A DNA stretch of 64,000 nt from VRUE01 sp963704545 (GTDB lineage Bacteria; Actinomycetota; Thermoleophilia; Solirubrobacterales; 70-9). Made by a program: the position numbers and the translations under genes. The stretch is taken from NCBI GenBank assembly GCA_963704545.1, contig OY969915.1, positions 806,001 to 870,000 of the forward strand, read 5' to 3'. Below are positions 26,251 through 33,938 of the stretch, in pieces. The stretch's first letter is position 1, and each line of letters opens with the position of its first letter. The notes under the pieces are model-generated. The model did not search any database, was not told the DNA's origin, and saw nothing but the letters and a program-made list of their open reading frames with translations.

Positions 26251-26464
26251 GTACGTGCTGTTCGGCGTGGCGGGGCTCGTCGCGCTCGCGGCTTTCGTCG
26301 GCCTGATCCTGGTGCCCGCGATCGGCTCCTACGGCCGGCTGTGGGAGAAGGCCGCCGCCGGGGTGCTCTCGCTCTTCGTGCTCGCGGCTCTGGTCCTGAT
26401 CGGCGTCGTCCTCGGCCTGGCCGTCGTCTACTACTACAACGACATCTCCAACCTGGTCAATTGA
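26207..26464 (+). CDS. Small membrane protein of unknown function
   Basis: This 85-aa protein has two hydrophobic helices (about 17-40 and 49-72) and the ending YYYNDISNLVN. It overlaps the DedA-PAP2 gene by 44 bases. GTG 26216 is an alternative start. Its TGA stop lies inside the left arm of a long inverted-repeat element. I do not recognise the family. Confidence 0.55.
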   Translation: MGGVLPLALQKIEHEYVLFGVAGLVALAAFVGLILVPAIGSYGRLWEKAAAGVLSLFVLAALVLIGVVLGLAVVYYYNDISNLVN

Positions 26465-26629
26465 GCAGAGTTCGGCGCTCCCGACGGCGTCTCGACGCCG
26501 GGCGACCGGCGCCAGCGCGCATCGTGCGCGAAGCCAGGTAGCGCCGCTACCTGGCATCTCGCCCGTCGCACCCTGGCTTGGCCTCCGACGCCGAGCCACT
26601 CGCCGGGACCACCTCACCCTGCTCAATTG
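26458..26629. repeat. 172-bp inverted-repeat element I
   Basis: Perfect 11-bp ends CAATTGAGCAG (26458-26468) and CTGCTCAATTG (26619-26629) enclose GC-rich sequence with an internal 11-bp hairpin (GCCAGGTAGCG/CGCTACCTGGC, 26533-26555). The left arm contains the stop of the small membrane gene and the element ends 17 bases before the PucR-type gene. No target duplication is evident. It could be a non-autonomous element or a terminator complex. Confidence 0.6.
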
Positions 26630-26646
26630 CCCATCTGGGCTTGATA

Positions 26647-27864
26647 ATGGGCTGCATGACAGCGGTGTCCAAAGGAGTCGGGACTCTCGACGCGCTCTCG
26701 GACGCGGTCGAGTCCGGCGCCGGCCTGCCTGCCGTGGCGCGTGCGGCGGCGCGGGTCCTCGATGCCAGCGTCGCCCTGATCGACCGCTCCAGCGCGGTCC
26801 TGGCGGTTGCCGGGGCCTCGCCCGACCAGGAGCGGAAGCTGCTCGCCGGGGGCGAGGGCGTGACGAGAGTGGAGCTGCGGGTCGCCGACAGCGCCGTGGG
26901 CGAGCTGCGCTACCGCGCCGCCGCCCCTCCCGAGCCGGCGATCGCGCGCATGGTGACGACCCTGCTGGCGCTGGAGCTGGAGCGTTCACGCTCGCCCGAG
27001 TGGGAGAGCGAGGAGGTGGCCGGCGCCTTCGTCGCCGCCGTGCTCGCCCGCGAGGTGACCGACCGCGGCGACATCGTCGCCCGCGCCGCCGAGCTCGGGG
27101 CCGACCTCGAGCAGGGCGCCGGGGTGCTGATCCTGCACGCGGCGCCGCGTGCCGCCCAGACCGGCGAGTGGCGTGCCCGGGTGCTGACGCTGACCCAGCG
27201 GGCCCTGCGCTCGCTGGCGCCGGGGTCGCTGGCGAGCCCGGACGGCGAGGAGGCGGCCGAGATCGCGGTGATCGTCCCCGCCGAGGACGAGGCCCGGGTC
27301 GAGCGCGCCGCCGCCGGGCTCGGCCGCGAGCTGGGGGACGGCCTCTCGGGGTTCCACCTGACCATCGGCCACAGCCGCCGTGCGGCCGACCCGGTCGACC
27401 TCTACCGCGCAGGCAACGAGGCGCGGCTGGCGGTCAACGTCGGCGAGGCCGAAGGCCGGGCGGTGCTGGCCTTCGAGGAGACCGGCTCCTACCGCCTGCT
27501 GCTGCCCGCGATGAGCGAGGACCCACGCGAGCTCGAGCGCTTCTACGCCGAGACGATCGCGCCGCTCTCCGCCTACGACGAGCAGTACGAGACCGAGCTG
27601 GTGGCGACGGTGGAGGCCTACCTCGACAACGACGGCAACGTTGCCGCCACAGCCAAACAGCTCTTCACCCACCGCCACACGATCCGCTACCGCCTCGAGC
27701 GCGTGAAAGAGCTCTGCGGCCACGACGTCTCCGCCACCGAGGGCCGCGAGAAGCTCGGTCTCGGCCTCAAAACCATGCGCGTCCTCGGCATCGCCTCCCC
27801 CCGCGGCCCCGCGCAGGAGCCGGGCGCGGAAGCGGGCAAGGTGCCGCGTGGCGGTGAGGAATAG
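26647..27864 (+). CDS. PucR-family transcriptional regulator
   Basis: About 405 aa. The C-terminal ~65 residues are the PucR helix-turn-helix: LVATVEAYLDNDGNVAATAKQLFTHRHTIRYRLERVKELCGHD. The preceding middle part resembles the GGDEF-like/CdaR domain of the family, and the N-terminus may bind a ligand. ATG 26656 is an alternative start. PucR-like proteins usually activate purine or small-molecule catabolism genes; no target is obvious nearby. The long inverted-repeat element occupies the leader region. Confidence 0.82.
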   Translation: MGCMTAVSKGVGTLDALSDAVESGAGLPAVARAAARVLDASVALIDRSSAVLAVAGASPDQERKLLAGGEGVTRVELRVADSAVGELRYRAAAPPEPAIARMVTTLLALELERSRSPEWESEEVAGAFVAAVLAREVTDRGDIVARAAELGADLEQGAGVLILHAAPRAAQTGEWRARVLTLTQRALRSLAPGSLASPDGEEAAEIAVIVPAEDEARVERAAAGLGRELGDGLSGFHLTIGHSRRAADPVDLYRAGNEARLAVNVGEAEGRAVLAFEETGSYRLLLPAMSEDPRELERFYAETIAPLSAYDEQYETELVATVEAYLDNDGNVAATAKQLFTHRHTIRYRLERVKELCGHDVSATEGREKLGLGLKTMRVLGIASPRGPAQEPGAEAGKVPRGGEE

Positions 27865-27877
27865 CGAACTCGAACAA

Positions 27878-27950
27878 TTCCGGGGGGAGGATTTGAACCC
27901 GCCTCTTCTTGGACCAAAGCCAAGCGTGCTTCCGATTACACCACCCCGGA
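27878..27950 (-). tRNA. tRNA-Gln (UUG anticodon)
   Basis: On the minus strand the 7-bp acceptor stem TCCGGGG/CCCCGGA is perfect, the D arm is GTGTAATCGGAAGCAC, the anticodon stem-loop is CTTGG-CTTTGGT-CCAAG with anticodon TTG, and the T loop is TTCAAAT. The T stem GCGGG/CCTCC has a C-C mismatch and a G-U pair, which is unusual. No 3' CCA is encoded. Confidence 0.88.
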
Positions 27951-28018
27951 TCGCAAGCCGACCTTACCGCCTGCACTCAGCGTAATGTTCTGTCTGAGGA
28001 TCGAACTAATGTTCGGCT

Positions 28019-28813
28019 ATGCCCAGATACGACGAGGCGGAAGCACGGGCGGCAGTCGAAGTCTCTCGCTCCTACAGTGAGGTCTTGCGCCGCCTAGGCA
28101 TGCGACCCGCGGGCGGAAACCACAGGCTGTTGCGCAAGTACGTCGACGAGACCTGGCAGATTCCGACCGACCATTTCGATGCGGGTGGGTCCTCGATCCG
28201 CAATCTGCATAAGGCTCCCATTCCGCTCGAGGAGGTCTTGGTTGCCGGCTCGACCTACTCCCGTGGCAAGTTGAAGGAGCGGTTGTTCGAGGAGGGCCTG
28301 AAGGAGCGCCGCTGCGAGCAGTGCGGCCAGGATGAAACGTGGCGTGGTCGTTCGATGTCGTTGATACTCGATCACATCAACGGGGTTCCGGACGACAACC
28401 GGATCGAGAACCTTCAGATCGTCTGCCCCAACTGTGCGGCCACGTTGGATACGCATTGCGGGCGGAAGAATCGCCGTGGGCCAGTGATGCGTGCGTGCAA
28501 GCATTGCGGCAAGCAGTTCACCGCGAAATACCGGACGCACAGGTACTGCTCCCGCGCCTGTGGCCTTAGGTGGGACAGAGCGATTCTCAGGGGCAAGCCT
28601 CATCTCGCTCAGAGAAAGGTGAAGCGACCGCCGTATCGGCAGTTGCTGGATGAGATCGAGGCAATGGGCTTTGTCGGCGTTGGCTGCAAGTACGGTGTCT
28701 CCGACAATGCGGTGCGCAAGTGGGTGCGGTTCTACGAGAGGCAGCTCGAGCGGGAAGCCGCCGAGAGAGAGGTGGCGGCCGGGCAGGGCTGTCGCGTCCG
28801 CCAGGGCTCCTAG
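28019..28813 (+). CDS. HNH endonuclease-like protein
   Basis: This 264-aa protein has an N-terminal HTH-like segment (ARAAVEVSRSYSEVLRRLGM), then a Cys-rich HNH core: CEQCG...LILDHINGVPDDNRIENLQIVCPNCAATLDTHCG. A second zinc ribbon follows (CKHCGKQF...YCSRACG), and a C-terminal HTH-like stretch (GVGCKYGVSDNAVRKWVRFYERQ). This layout is common in phage and integrated-element HNH proteins. It lies directly behind tRNA-Gln and is slightly lower in GC than its neighbours. It may be a homing-type or phage-derived nuclease. Confidence 0.75.
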   Translation: MPRYDEAEARAAVEVSRSYSEVLRRLGMRPAGGNHRLLRKYVDETWQIPTDHFDAGGSSIRNLHKAPIPLEEVLVAGSTYSRGKLKERLFEEGLKERRCEQCGQDETWRGRSMSLILDHINGVPDDNRIENLQIVCPNCAATLDTHCGRKNRRGPVMRACKHCGKQFTAKYRTHRYCSRACGLRWDRAILRGKPHLAQRKVKRPPYRQLLDEIEAMGFVGVGCKYGVSDNAVRKWVRFYERQLEREAAEREVAAGQGCRVRQGS

Positions 28814-28823
28814 GGTTCCGGCC

Positions 28824-29393
28824 ATGGAGATGAACGCAGTGCGGATGGACCCGGAGGTTCGCGAGGGGCTGCAGCGCAGCTGGAAGGTGCTGATGACCGT
28901 CGGCGTGCTGGCGATCCTCGTCGGCTGCGTGGCGATCGTGGTGCCGGCCGTGGCTGGGGTGGCGACGGCGATCTTCATCGGCTGGATCCTGGTCGCCGCC
29001 GGGGTCCTGCTCGTAGCCGGCGCCTTCACCGCGCACTCGATCGGAACAGTGGCGCTGCGCCTGCTCTGGGCGCTGCTGACGGTGGTCGTCGGCCTCTGGC
29101 TGATCGTCGAACCGGACAACGGCACGCTCACCCTGACCATCGTGCTCGGCATCTACCTCCTCTTCATGGGCCTGACCCGCACCGCGGTCGCCTTCGCCGC
29201 CCGCGGCCAAGCGGGCGCGGGCATCGTCGGCCTCAGCGGCATCGCCGGCTTCCTGGTCGGCGTTCTCGTCTTGGCCGAGCTCCCCAGCAGCGCCGACTGG
29301 GCAATCGGCCTCTTGGTAGGCGTGGACCTCATCCTCGCCGGCTGGGCGCTGACGTCCGTCGCATTGGTCGGCCGGGATCTCGCTAAGAGCTAG
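28824..29393 (+). CDS. HdeD-family membrane protein
   Basis: This 189-aa protein is composed almost entirely of about six transmembrane helices in repeated pairs (WKVLMTVGVLAILVGCVAIVVPAVAGVATAIFIGWILVAAG...), with the short polar loop VEPDNGTL, as in HdeD/DUF308 proteins linked to acid resistance in enterobacteria. Its role in actinomycetes is unknown. ATG 28824 is used; ATG 28830 is possible. It closely follows the HNH gene. Confidence 0.72.
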   Translation: MEMNAVRMDPEVREGLQRSWKVLMTVGVLAILVGCVAIVVPAVAGVATAIFIGWILVAAGVLLVAGAFTAHSIGTVALRLLWALLTVVVGLWLIVEPDNGTLTLTIVLGIYLLFMGLTRTAVAFAARGQAGAGIVGLSGIAGFLVGVLVLAELPSSADWAIGLLVGVDLILAGWALTSVALVGRDLAKS

Positions 29394-29412
29394 CCGAGAG
29401 GCGTTTTGGCGC

Positions 29413-29500
29413 GGCGGGTCCTGTCGCCGTAGGGGACCCACCGCCCCTTCCGGTCGCTAAAGCGTCCTCAGGGGCGGTTCCCCCTACGACGCCACCCCCC
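29413..29500 (+). repeat. 88-bp palindromic repeat, copy A1
   Basis: A long imperfect hairpin: GGCGGGTCCTGTCGCCGTAG at the left pairs with CTACGACGCCACCC at the right, around an inner stem CCGCCCC/GGGGCGG and a loop TTCCGGTCGCTAAAGCGTCC. It is nearly identical to copies at 50451 and 52442. It lies in the intergenic stretch after the HdeD gene. Confidence 0.85.
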
Positions 29501-29644
29501 GCGAGCTGCCGCATCGGCTGACGCTCTTGGAAGCTGCCCAAGCAAGCAGATGAGACGCTCGGCTGCGCGCATGGGCGGAGTCGGGCCAGGGGCCAGGGCG
29601 ACCGATAGCTTGCGTCTTGAGCTTTCAGGTCGTCGGGATTGTGC

Positions 29645-29765
29645 GGAGAGGGCGGGGTGCCCCTGGAGCGCGCGGCGTCCTCTTTTCGCCGCGATATCCC
29701 ATCCGAGCGACCGTCGCCCATGACGGCGAAAACCCAGCAAGCGGAAGGGGCACCCCGCCCTCTCC
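29645..29765. repeat. Inverted-repeat element E upstream of glmU
   Basis: Perfect 20-bp arms (29645-29664 and 29746-29765) begin GGAGAGGGCGGGGTGC. A nested pair TTTTCGCCG/CGGCGAAAA lies inside. The right arm ends 21 bases before the glmU start codon, so it should lie in the glmU leader. Together with copy A1 it accounts for much of the 393-base gap 29394-29786; no gene is seen in the remainder. Confidence 0.7.
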
Positions 29766-29786
29766 CATCCCCTCTACGATCCACGG

Positions 29787-31184
29787 GTGGAGTCTCCCCT
29801 GGTGCTCGTAATGGCTGCGGGCGAGGGAACGCGCATGCGTTCCAGCCTGCCGAAGATGCTGCACCCGGTTTGCGGGCGGCCGATGGTCGCCTGGCCGATT
29901 GAAGCCGCGCGCGAGGCCACTGGCGCCGAGTGGATCGTCGCGATCGACTCGCCGAAGGAAAACAGCGTCCCGGGCCTGCCCGACAAGGTCCGCATCGTCA
30001 CCCAGCCCCAGCCCGACGGCACTGGTGGGGCCGTGCGGGCGGCGCTGCCGCTGATCGCCGAGGCGGAGACCGTGCTGGTGCTCTCCGGCGACGTGCCGCT
30101 GATCTCCCCGGAGACGATCTCCGGCCTGCTGGAGGCGCACGCGGCCTCCGGAGCCGCGGCGACGATGCTGACGATCGAGCTCGACGACCCCGGCTCCTAC
30201 GGTCGCGTCGTCCGCTCCGCCTCCGGCGAGGTGGAGCGGGTGGTAGAGGCGAAGGCCAGCGGCGACGCCACGCCTGAGCAGCTCGCGATCCGCGAGATCA
30301 ACGCCGGCACCTACGTTTTCGCCGCCGGCCCCCTCGCCGATGCCCTCGCCGGCCTCTCCAACGACAACGCCCAGGGCGAGTACTACCTGCCCGACGTCCT
30401 GCCCGCCCTGCGCGAGGCGGGGCACTCGGTCGCCGCTCACCTGACCGAGGACCTGGCGGTGACCATGGGGGTCAACGACCGCGCCGACCTCGCCGCGGTC
30501 GAGGCCGAGGCACGCCGCCGCATCCTTCAGGCCCACATGCTGGCCGGGGTCACGGTGGTCGATCCCGCCTCGACCTGGATCGACGTCGAGGTTGAGATCG
30601 CGCCCGATGCTCGCATCGACCCCGGCACCAGCCTGCGCGGCCGGACGATCGTCGGCTCGGGCTCCACCGTGGGGCCTCTCAGCACGCTGACGGACACGAC
30701 GCTCGGCTCCAACGTCTCTGTGCTCCACTCCTACCTCGTCGAGTGCAAAGCCGGCGACGGTGCCCAGATCGGGCCCTTCGCCTACCTGCGCCCCGATGCC
30801 GAGCTGGCCTCCGGCGCCAAGGCCGGCAGCTTCGTCGAGGTCAAGAACTCGCGGATCGGGGAGGGCGCCAAGGTTCCCCACCTCGCCTACGTGGGCGACG
30901 CCGAGATCGGCGCCGGCAGCAACCTCGGCGCCGGCACGATCACCGCAAACTACGACGGTTTCCGCAAGAACCGGACTACGATCGGCGAGAACGCCCGCAT
31001 CGGCGTTGACACGATGCTGATCGCGCCTGTAGAAGTCGGCGACGGCGCTTACACTGGCGCCGGAGCGGTGATCAAGAGCGATGTGCCCGAGGGCGCACTC
31101 GCCGTCAGCGAGAACGAGCAGCGAAACATCGAGGGCTACGCGGCCCGCAAGGCCGCGAAGATGCAGGAGGAGCAAACCCCGTGA
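29787..31184 (+). CDS. glmU: Bifunctional UDP-GlcNAc pyrophosphorylase/GlcN-1-P acetyltransferase
   Basis: This 465-aa protein makes UDP-GlcNAc for peptidoglycan. The N-terminal nucleotidyltransferase has LVMAAGEGTRMRSSLPKMLHPVCGRPM, LSGDVPLISPET and EINAGTYVFA. From ~residue 250 a left-handed beta-helix of hexapeptide repeats leads to the acetyltransferase site (SFVEVKNSRIGEGAKVPHLAYVGDAEIG, NYDGFRKNRTTIGENARIG). The GTG at 29787 gives a normal length. Its TGA overlaps the prs GTG by four bases. Confidence 0.94.
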   Translation: MESPLVLVMAAGEGTRMRSSLPKMLHPVCGRPMVAWPIEAAREATGAEWIVAIDSPKENSVPGLPDKVRIVTQPQPDGTGGAVRAALPLIAEAETVLVLSGDVPLISPETISGLLEAHAASGAAATMLTIELDDPGSYGRVVRSASGEVERVVEAKASGDATPEQLAIREINAGTYVFAAGPLADALAGLSNDNAQGEYYLPDVLPALREAGHSVAAHLTEDLAVTMGVNDRADLAAVEAEARRRILQAHMLAGVTVVDPASTWIDVEVEIAPDARIDPGTSLRGRTIVGSGSTVGPLSTLTDTTLGSNVSVLHSYLVECKAGDGAQIGPFAYLRPDAELASGAKAGSFVEVKNSRIGEGAKVPHLAYVGDAEIGAGSNLGAGTITANYDGFRKNRTTIGENARIGVDTMLIAPVEVGDGAYTGAGAVIKSDVPEGALAVSENEQRNIEGYAARKAAKMQEEQTP

Positions 31185-32218
31185 GCACAATCGAGGAGCG
31201 ACCCGAGACGGTGCCGGCCAGTGCCATCACCCACGACTACTCGAAGCGGCTGATGGTTTTCGGCGGTCGCAGCTCGATGGAGCTCGCCGCGAAGGTCGCC
31301 GGCAAGCTCAACCTCGACCTCGGCCAGGTGACGCTGAAGACCTTCGCCAACGGCGAGGTCTACTGCCGCTACGAGGAGTCGATCCGCGGCGCCGACGTCT
31401 TCCTGGTCCAGTCGACCAGCGCCAACGAGCAGTCGGAAATGACGCCGAACGACTCGCTGATCGAGCTGCTGACGATGATCGACGCCGCCCAGGGCGCCTC
31501 CGCCCACCGCATCATCGCCGTGATGCCCTGGTACGGCTACGCCCGCCAGGACAAGAAGTCGGCCCCGCGCGAGCCGATCTCCGCCCGCATCGTCGCCAAG
31601 TGCCTCGAGGGCGTCGGCGTCGACCGCGTGCTGACCATGGACCTTCACGCTGGCCAGGTGCAGGGCTTCTTCCACGTCCCGGTCGACCACATGACGGCGA
31701 TGCCGATGCTGACCCAGTGGTTCGCCGACCAGTACCCCGCCGAGGATCTGGTGATCGTCTCCCCCGACGCAGGCCGGGTGAAGACGGCTCGCAACTTCGC
31801 CCGCCGCATCGGCACCCACTGGGCGGTGATGGAGAAGGAGCGCCCGGCTCAGCAGGTGGCCGAGATCGGCTACGTGGTGGGCGACGTCAAGGGCAAGACC
31901 GCGGTCCTGGTCGACGACATGATCGACACCGCCGGGACGCTCTGCGCCGCGGCCCAGACCGTGCTCGACGAGGGCGCTGCGCGGGTGATCTCCTGCGCCA
32001 CCCATGGCGTCTTCTCCGGTCCCGCCTACGAGCGGCTCGCCTACGAGAGCTCGGGGATCGAGAAGATCGTCGTCAGCGACACGATCCCGTTGCGGCCCGG
32101 GGCGCCCGACAACATCACCGTGCTCTCCACCGCCGGCACCTTCGCCGACTCGATCCGCCGCATCTTCACCGACGACTCGGTCTCCGAGATCTTCGCCGGC
32201 GAGAACCAGCTGTTCTGA
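31181..32218 (+). CDS. prs: Ribose-phosphate pyrophosphokinase
   Basis: This 345-aa enzyme makes PRPP from ribose-5-phosphate and ATP. Signatures are MVFGGRSSMELAAKVAGKLNLDLGQVTLKTFANGEVYCRYEESIRG, PWYGYARQDKKSAPREPISARIVAK, MDLHAGQVQGFF and the PRPP loop VLVDDMIDTAGTL. It is coupled to glmU by GTGA and to the GDPD gene by TGATG, so a glmU-prs operon is clear, as in many Gram-positives. Confidence 0.94.
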   Translation: MSTIEERPETVPASAITHDYSKRLMVFGGRSSMELAAKVAGKLNLDLGQVTLKTFANGEVYCRYEESIRGADVFLVQSTSANEQSEMTPNDSLIELLTMIDAAQGASAHRIIAVMPWYGYARQDKKSAPREPISARIVAKCLEGVGVDRVLTMDLHAGQVQGFFHVPVDHMTAMPMLTQWFADQYPAEDLVIVSPDAGRVKTARNFARRIGTHWAVMEKERPAQQVAEIGYVVGDVKGKTAVLVDDMIDTAGTLCAAAQTVLDEGAARVISCATHGVFSGPAYERLAYESSGIEKIVVSDTIPLRPGAPDNITVLSTAGTFADSIRRIFTDDSVSEIFAGENQLF

Positions 32219-32967
32219 TGCCCGACGGCCTGCGGCTGGTCGGCCACAAGGGCGCCGACCTGATCGCCCCCGGCAACACGGTCGAGAGCTTCCACGCCGC
32301 GGTCGAGGCGGGTGTCGACACGATCGAGCTCGACGTGCTCTGGCTGCGCGACGCCCACCTGCCGCTGGAGCAGAGAGCGCCGCTGGTCGTCGCCCACGAC
32401 TGGCACGACGCCGAACGGCGCACGCCGCTGACCCTGACCAAGGCGCTCGACGCCTTCTTGGAGCCCCCGCTGGACCGGGTCGAGATCGACATCGACATCA
32501 AGCTCCCCGGCCGCGAGGAGGAGATCGTCGAGGCCCTGCAGGAGCGCGGCCTGGTCGAGCGGGCGATGATCTCGACCATGGAGCTGTACTCGCTGGGCCG
32601 GATCCTCGAGCTGAACCCGGCGCTGCGCCGCGGCTGGACCTACCCCAAGGTGACAAAGGACTGGACCTCGAAGCGCTGGGCCAAGGGACCGATGCTGGCG
32701 GCCCTGGTGGCGATGCGCCACCGCCTCCCCGGCCTCGCCGCCGAGAAGCTGCCCAAGCTGGGCGTCGAGGCGATGTGGGTCTACCACCCGCTGATCAGCC
32801 GCCGTCTCGTCCGCATCACCGAGATCGCCGGGGTGGAGCTGATCGCCTGGACCGTCGACGACCTCCCCCGCATGAGGAAGCTGGCCGCCGCCGGCGTCAA
32901 CGGCCTCGTCTCCAACGACCCCCGCCTGTTCGCAGAGTTGAGCGAGGCCTCGCCAAATTCCCCGTAG
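32218..32967 (+). CDS. Glycerophosphodiester phosphodiesterase
   Basis: This 249-aa GDPD TIM-barrel protein has the catalytic His in VGHKGADLIAPGNTVESFHAAVEAG, the metal residues in TIELDVLW, VVAHDWHD and EIDIDIKLPG, and the barrel end VELIAWTVDDLPRMRKLAAAGVNGLVSNDPRL. It releases an alcohol and glycerol-3-phosphate from deacylated phospholipids. The ATG overlaps the prs stop by one base (TGATG). A 14-bp-stem hairpin follows. Confidence 0.88.
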   Translation: MPDGLRLVGHKGADLIAPGNTVESFHAAVEAGVDTIELDVLWLRDAHLPLEQRAPLVVAHDWHDAERRTPLTLTKALDAFLEPPLDRVEIDIDIKLPGREEEIVEALQERGLVERAMISTMELYSLGRILELNPALRRGWTYPKVTKDWTSKRWAKGPMLAALVAMRHRLPGLAAEKLPKLGVEAMWVYHPLISRRLVRITEIAGVELIAWTVDDLPRMRKLAAAGVNGLVSNDPRLFAELSEASPNSP

Positions 32968-32988
32968 CTAACAGCGTCACATCCTCTG

Positions 32989-33035
32989 TTCCGGTGCGCC
33001 TTTTACGGTCGATAACCACATAAGGCGCACCGGAA
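32989..33035. repeat. Hairpin D1, arms shared with D2
   Basis: Perfect 14-bp arms TTCCGGTGCGCCTT (32989-33002) and AAGGCGCACCGGAA (33022-33035). The arms are almost the same as those at 50132-50178, while the loop differs. It lies between the convergent GDPD gene and the DUF6159-like gene and may terminate both. Confidence 0.75.
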
Positions 33036-33080
33036 GGGAGTTTCTCCCCCCGGCGGGGAAGAAATCCGTGGGGCTTGGGG

Positions 33081-33938
33081 TTAGATCGTGCCGGGGGTGG
33101 CGGTTGGCGGGGCGTTGCGGCCGCCGCGCGGTTTCACTGCGGACTCGAACTCCTCGGCGGTGAAGCCGCCGACCGCCTCGCCGTCGAGGGCGTAGCGGTA
33201 GAGGGCGACGCCGAAGATGTTGCTCAAGGCGCTGGAGATGAGCATCGAGATCGCCAGGCCGATCACGCCCAGCACCAGCAGCAGCGCGCCGGCGAAGCTG
33301 GCCGAGGCCCAGATCAGGAAGCCGGCGAAGATCAGCAGGGCCGAGGGTAGGACGCCGAGGAGGAAGACGGCGCCGCCGATCGCGATGTTGCCGGTCACCT
33401 GCTGGCCCCAGCGCGATTTGAAGAGGCTCGCCGAGCGCTTCAGGGTGGCGAAGGGCCCGGCGCCCTCGAGCGCGATCACCGGCACGGCGAGGAAGGTGAT
33501 CAGGGACCAGCCGACGGCGAGCACGCGACCGACGATCTGGCCCACGGCGCCCTGGTTCTCCAGGGCGCTGAGCGCGAGGCCGATCGTGGTTGAGACAGCC
33601 GCCCAGCCCGCGATCTGGGGGAGGCGACCGCGCGCCACGGCAAGCCCGTCGCCGACGGTCGCCTGCTGGCCGCGGAAGATCATGTCGGCGGCGGCGGCGA
33701 GGCCGACGCTGAAGTAGGTGCCGATCACGGCAAGCAGGTAGAACCCGATCACCGCCATGGCGCCGCCGAAGACCGCTTGGTCGTCCTCGATCAGGTAGAT
33801 GCCCGGGCCGACGACGACGAGCGCGCAGACGATGGTCGCCACGCCGCCGTAGAGCGGAAAGCGGAGCAGGGTCGGGTTCTCCCGCAGGAGCGCCCAGCTT
33901 TTCTTCGTCAACTCCCAACCGCGTTTGATCCGGCTCAT
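33081..33938 (-). CDS. Polytopic membrane protein (DUF6159-like)
   Basis: This 285-aa protein starts MSRIKRGWELTKKSWALLRENPTLLRFPL, then has about six hydrophobic helices and a Gly/Ala-rich fold, ending in a polar tail. The N-terminal pattern matches a family of uncharacterised membrane proteins annotated DUF6159, recalled from memory. AAGGAG precedes ATG 33938 and the start overlaps the AarF stop by ATGA, so the two are coupled. Function unknown. Confidence 0.65.
   Translation of the reverse strand: MSRIKRGWELTKKSWALLRENPTLLRFPLYGGVATIVCALVVVGPGIYLIEDDQAVFGGAMAVIGFYLLAVIGTYFSVGLAAAADMIFRGQQATVGDGLAVARGRLPQIAGWAAVSTTIGLALSALENQGAVGQIVGRVLAVGWSLITFLAVPVIALEGAGPFATLKRSASLFKSRWGQQVTGNIAIGGAVFLLGVLPSALLIFAGFLIWASASFAGALLLVLGVIGLAISMLISSALSNIFGVALYRYALDGEAVGGFTAEEFESAVKPRGGRNAPPTATPGTI

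Noticed and set aside
27878..28813. HNH gene as cargo integrated at tRNA-Gln
   Set aside because: Integration normally uses the tRNA 3' end, which here faces the PucR-type gene, not the HNH gene; no direct repeat of the tRNA end was found.
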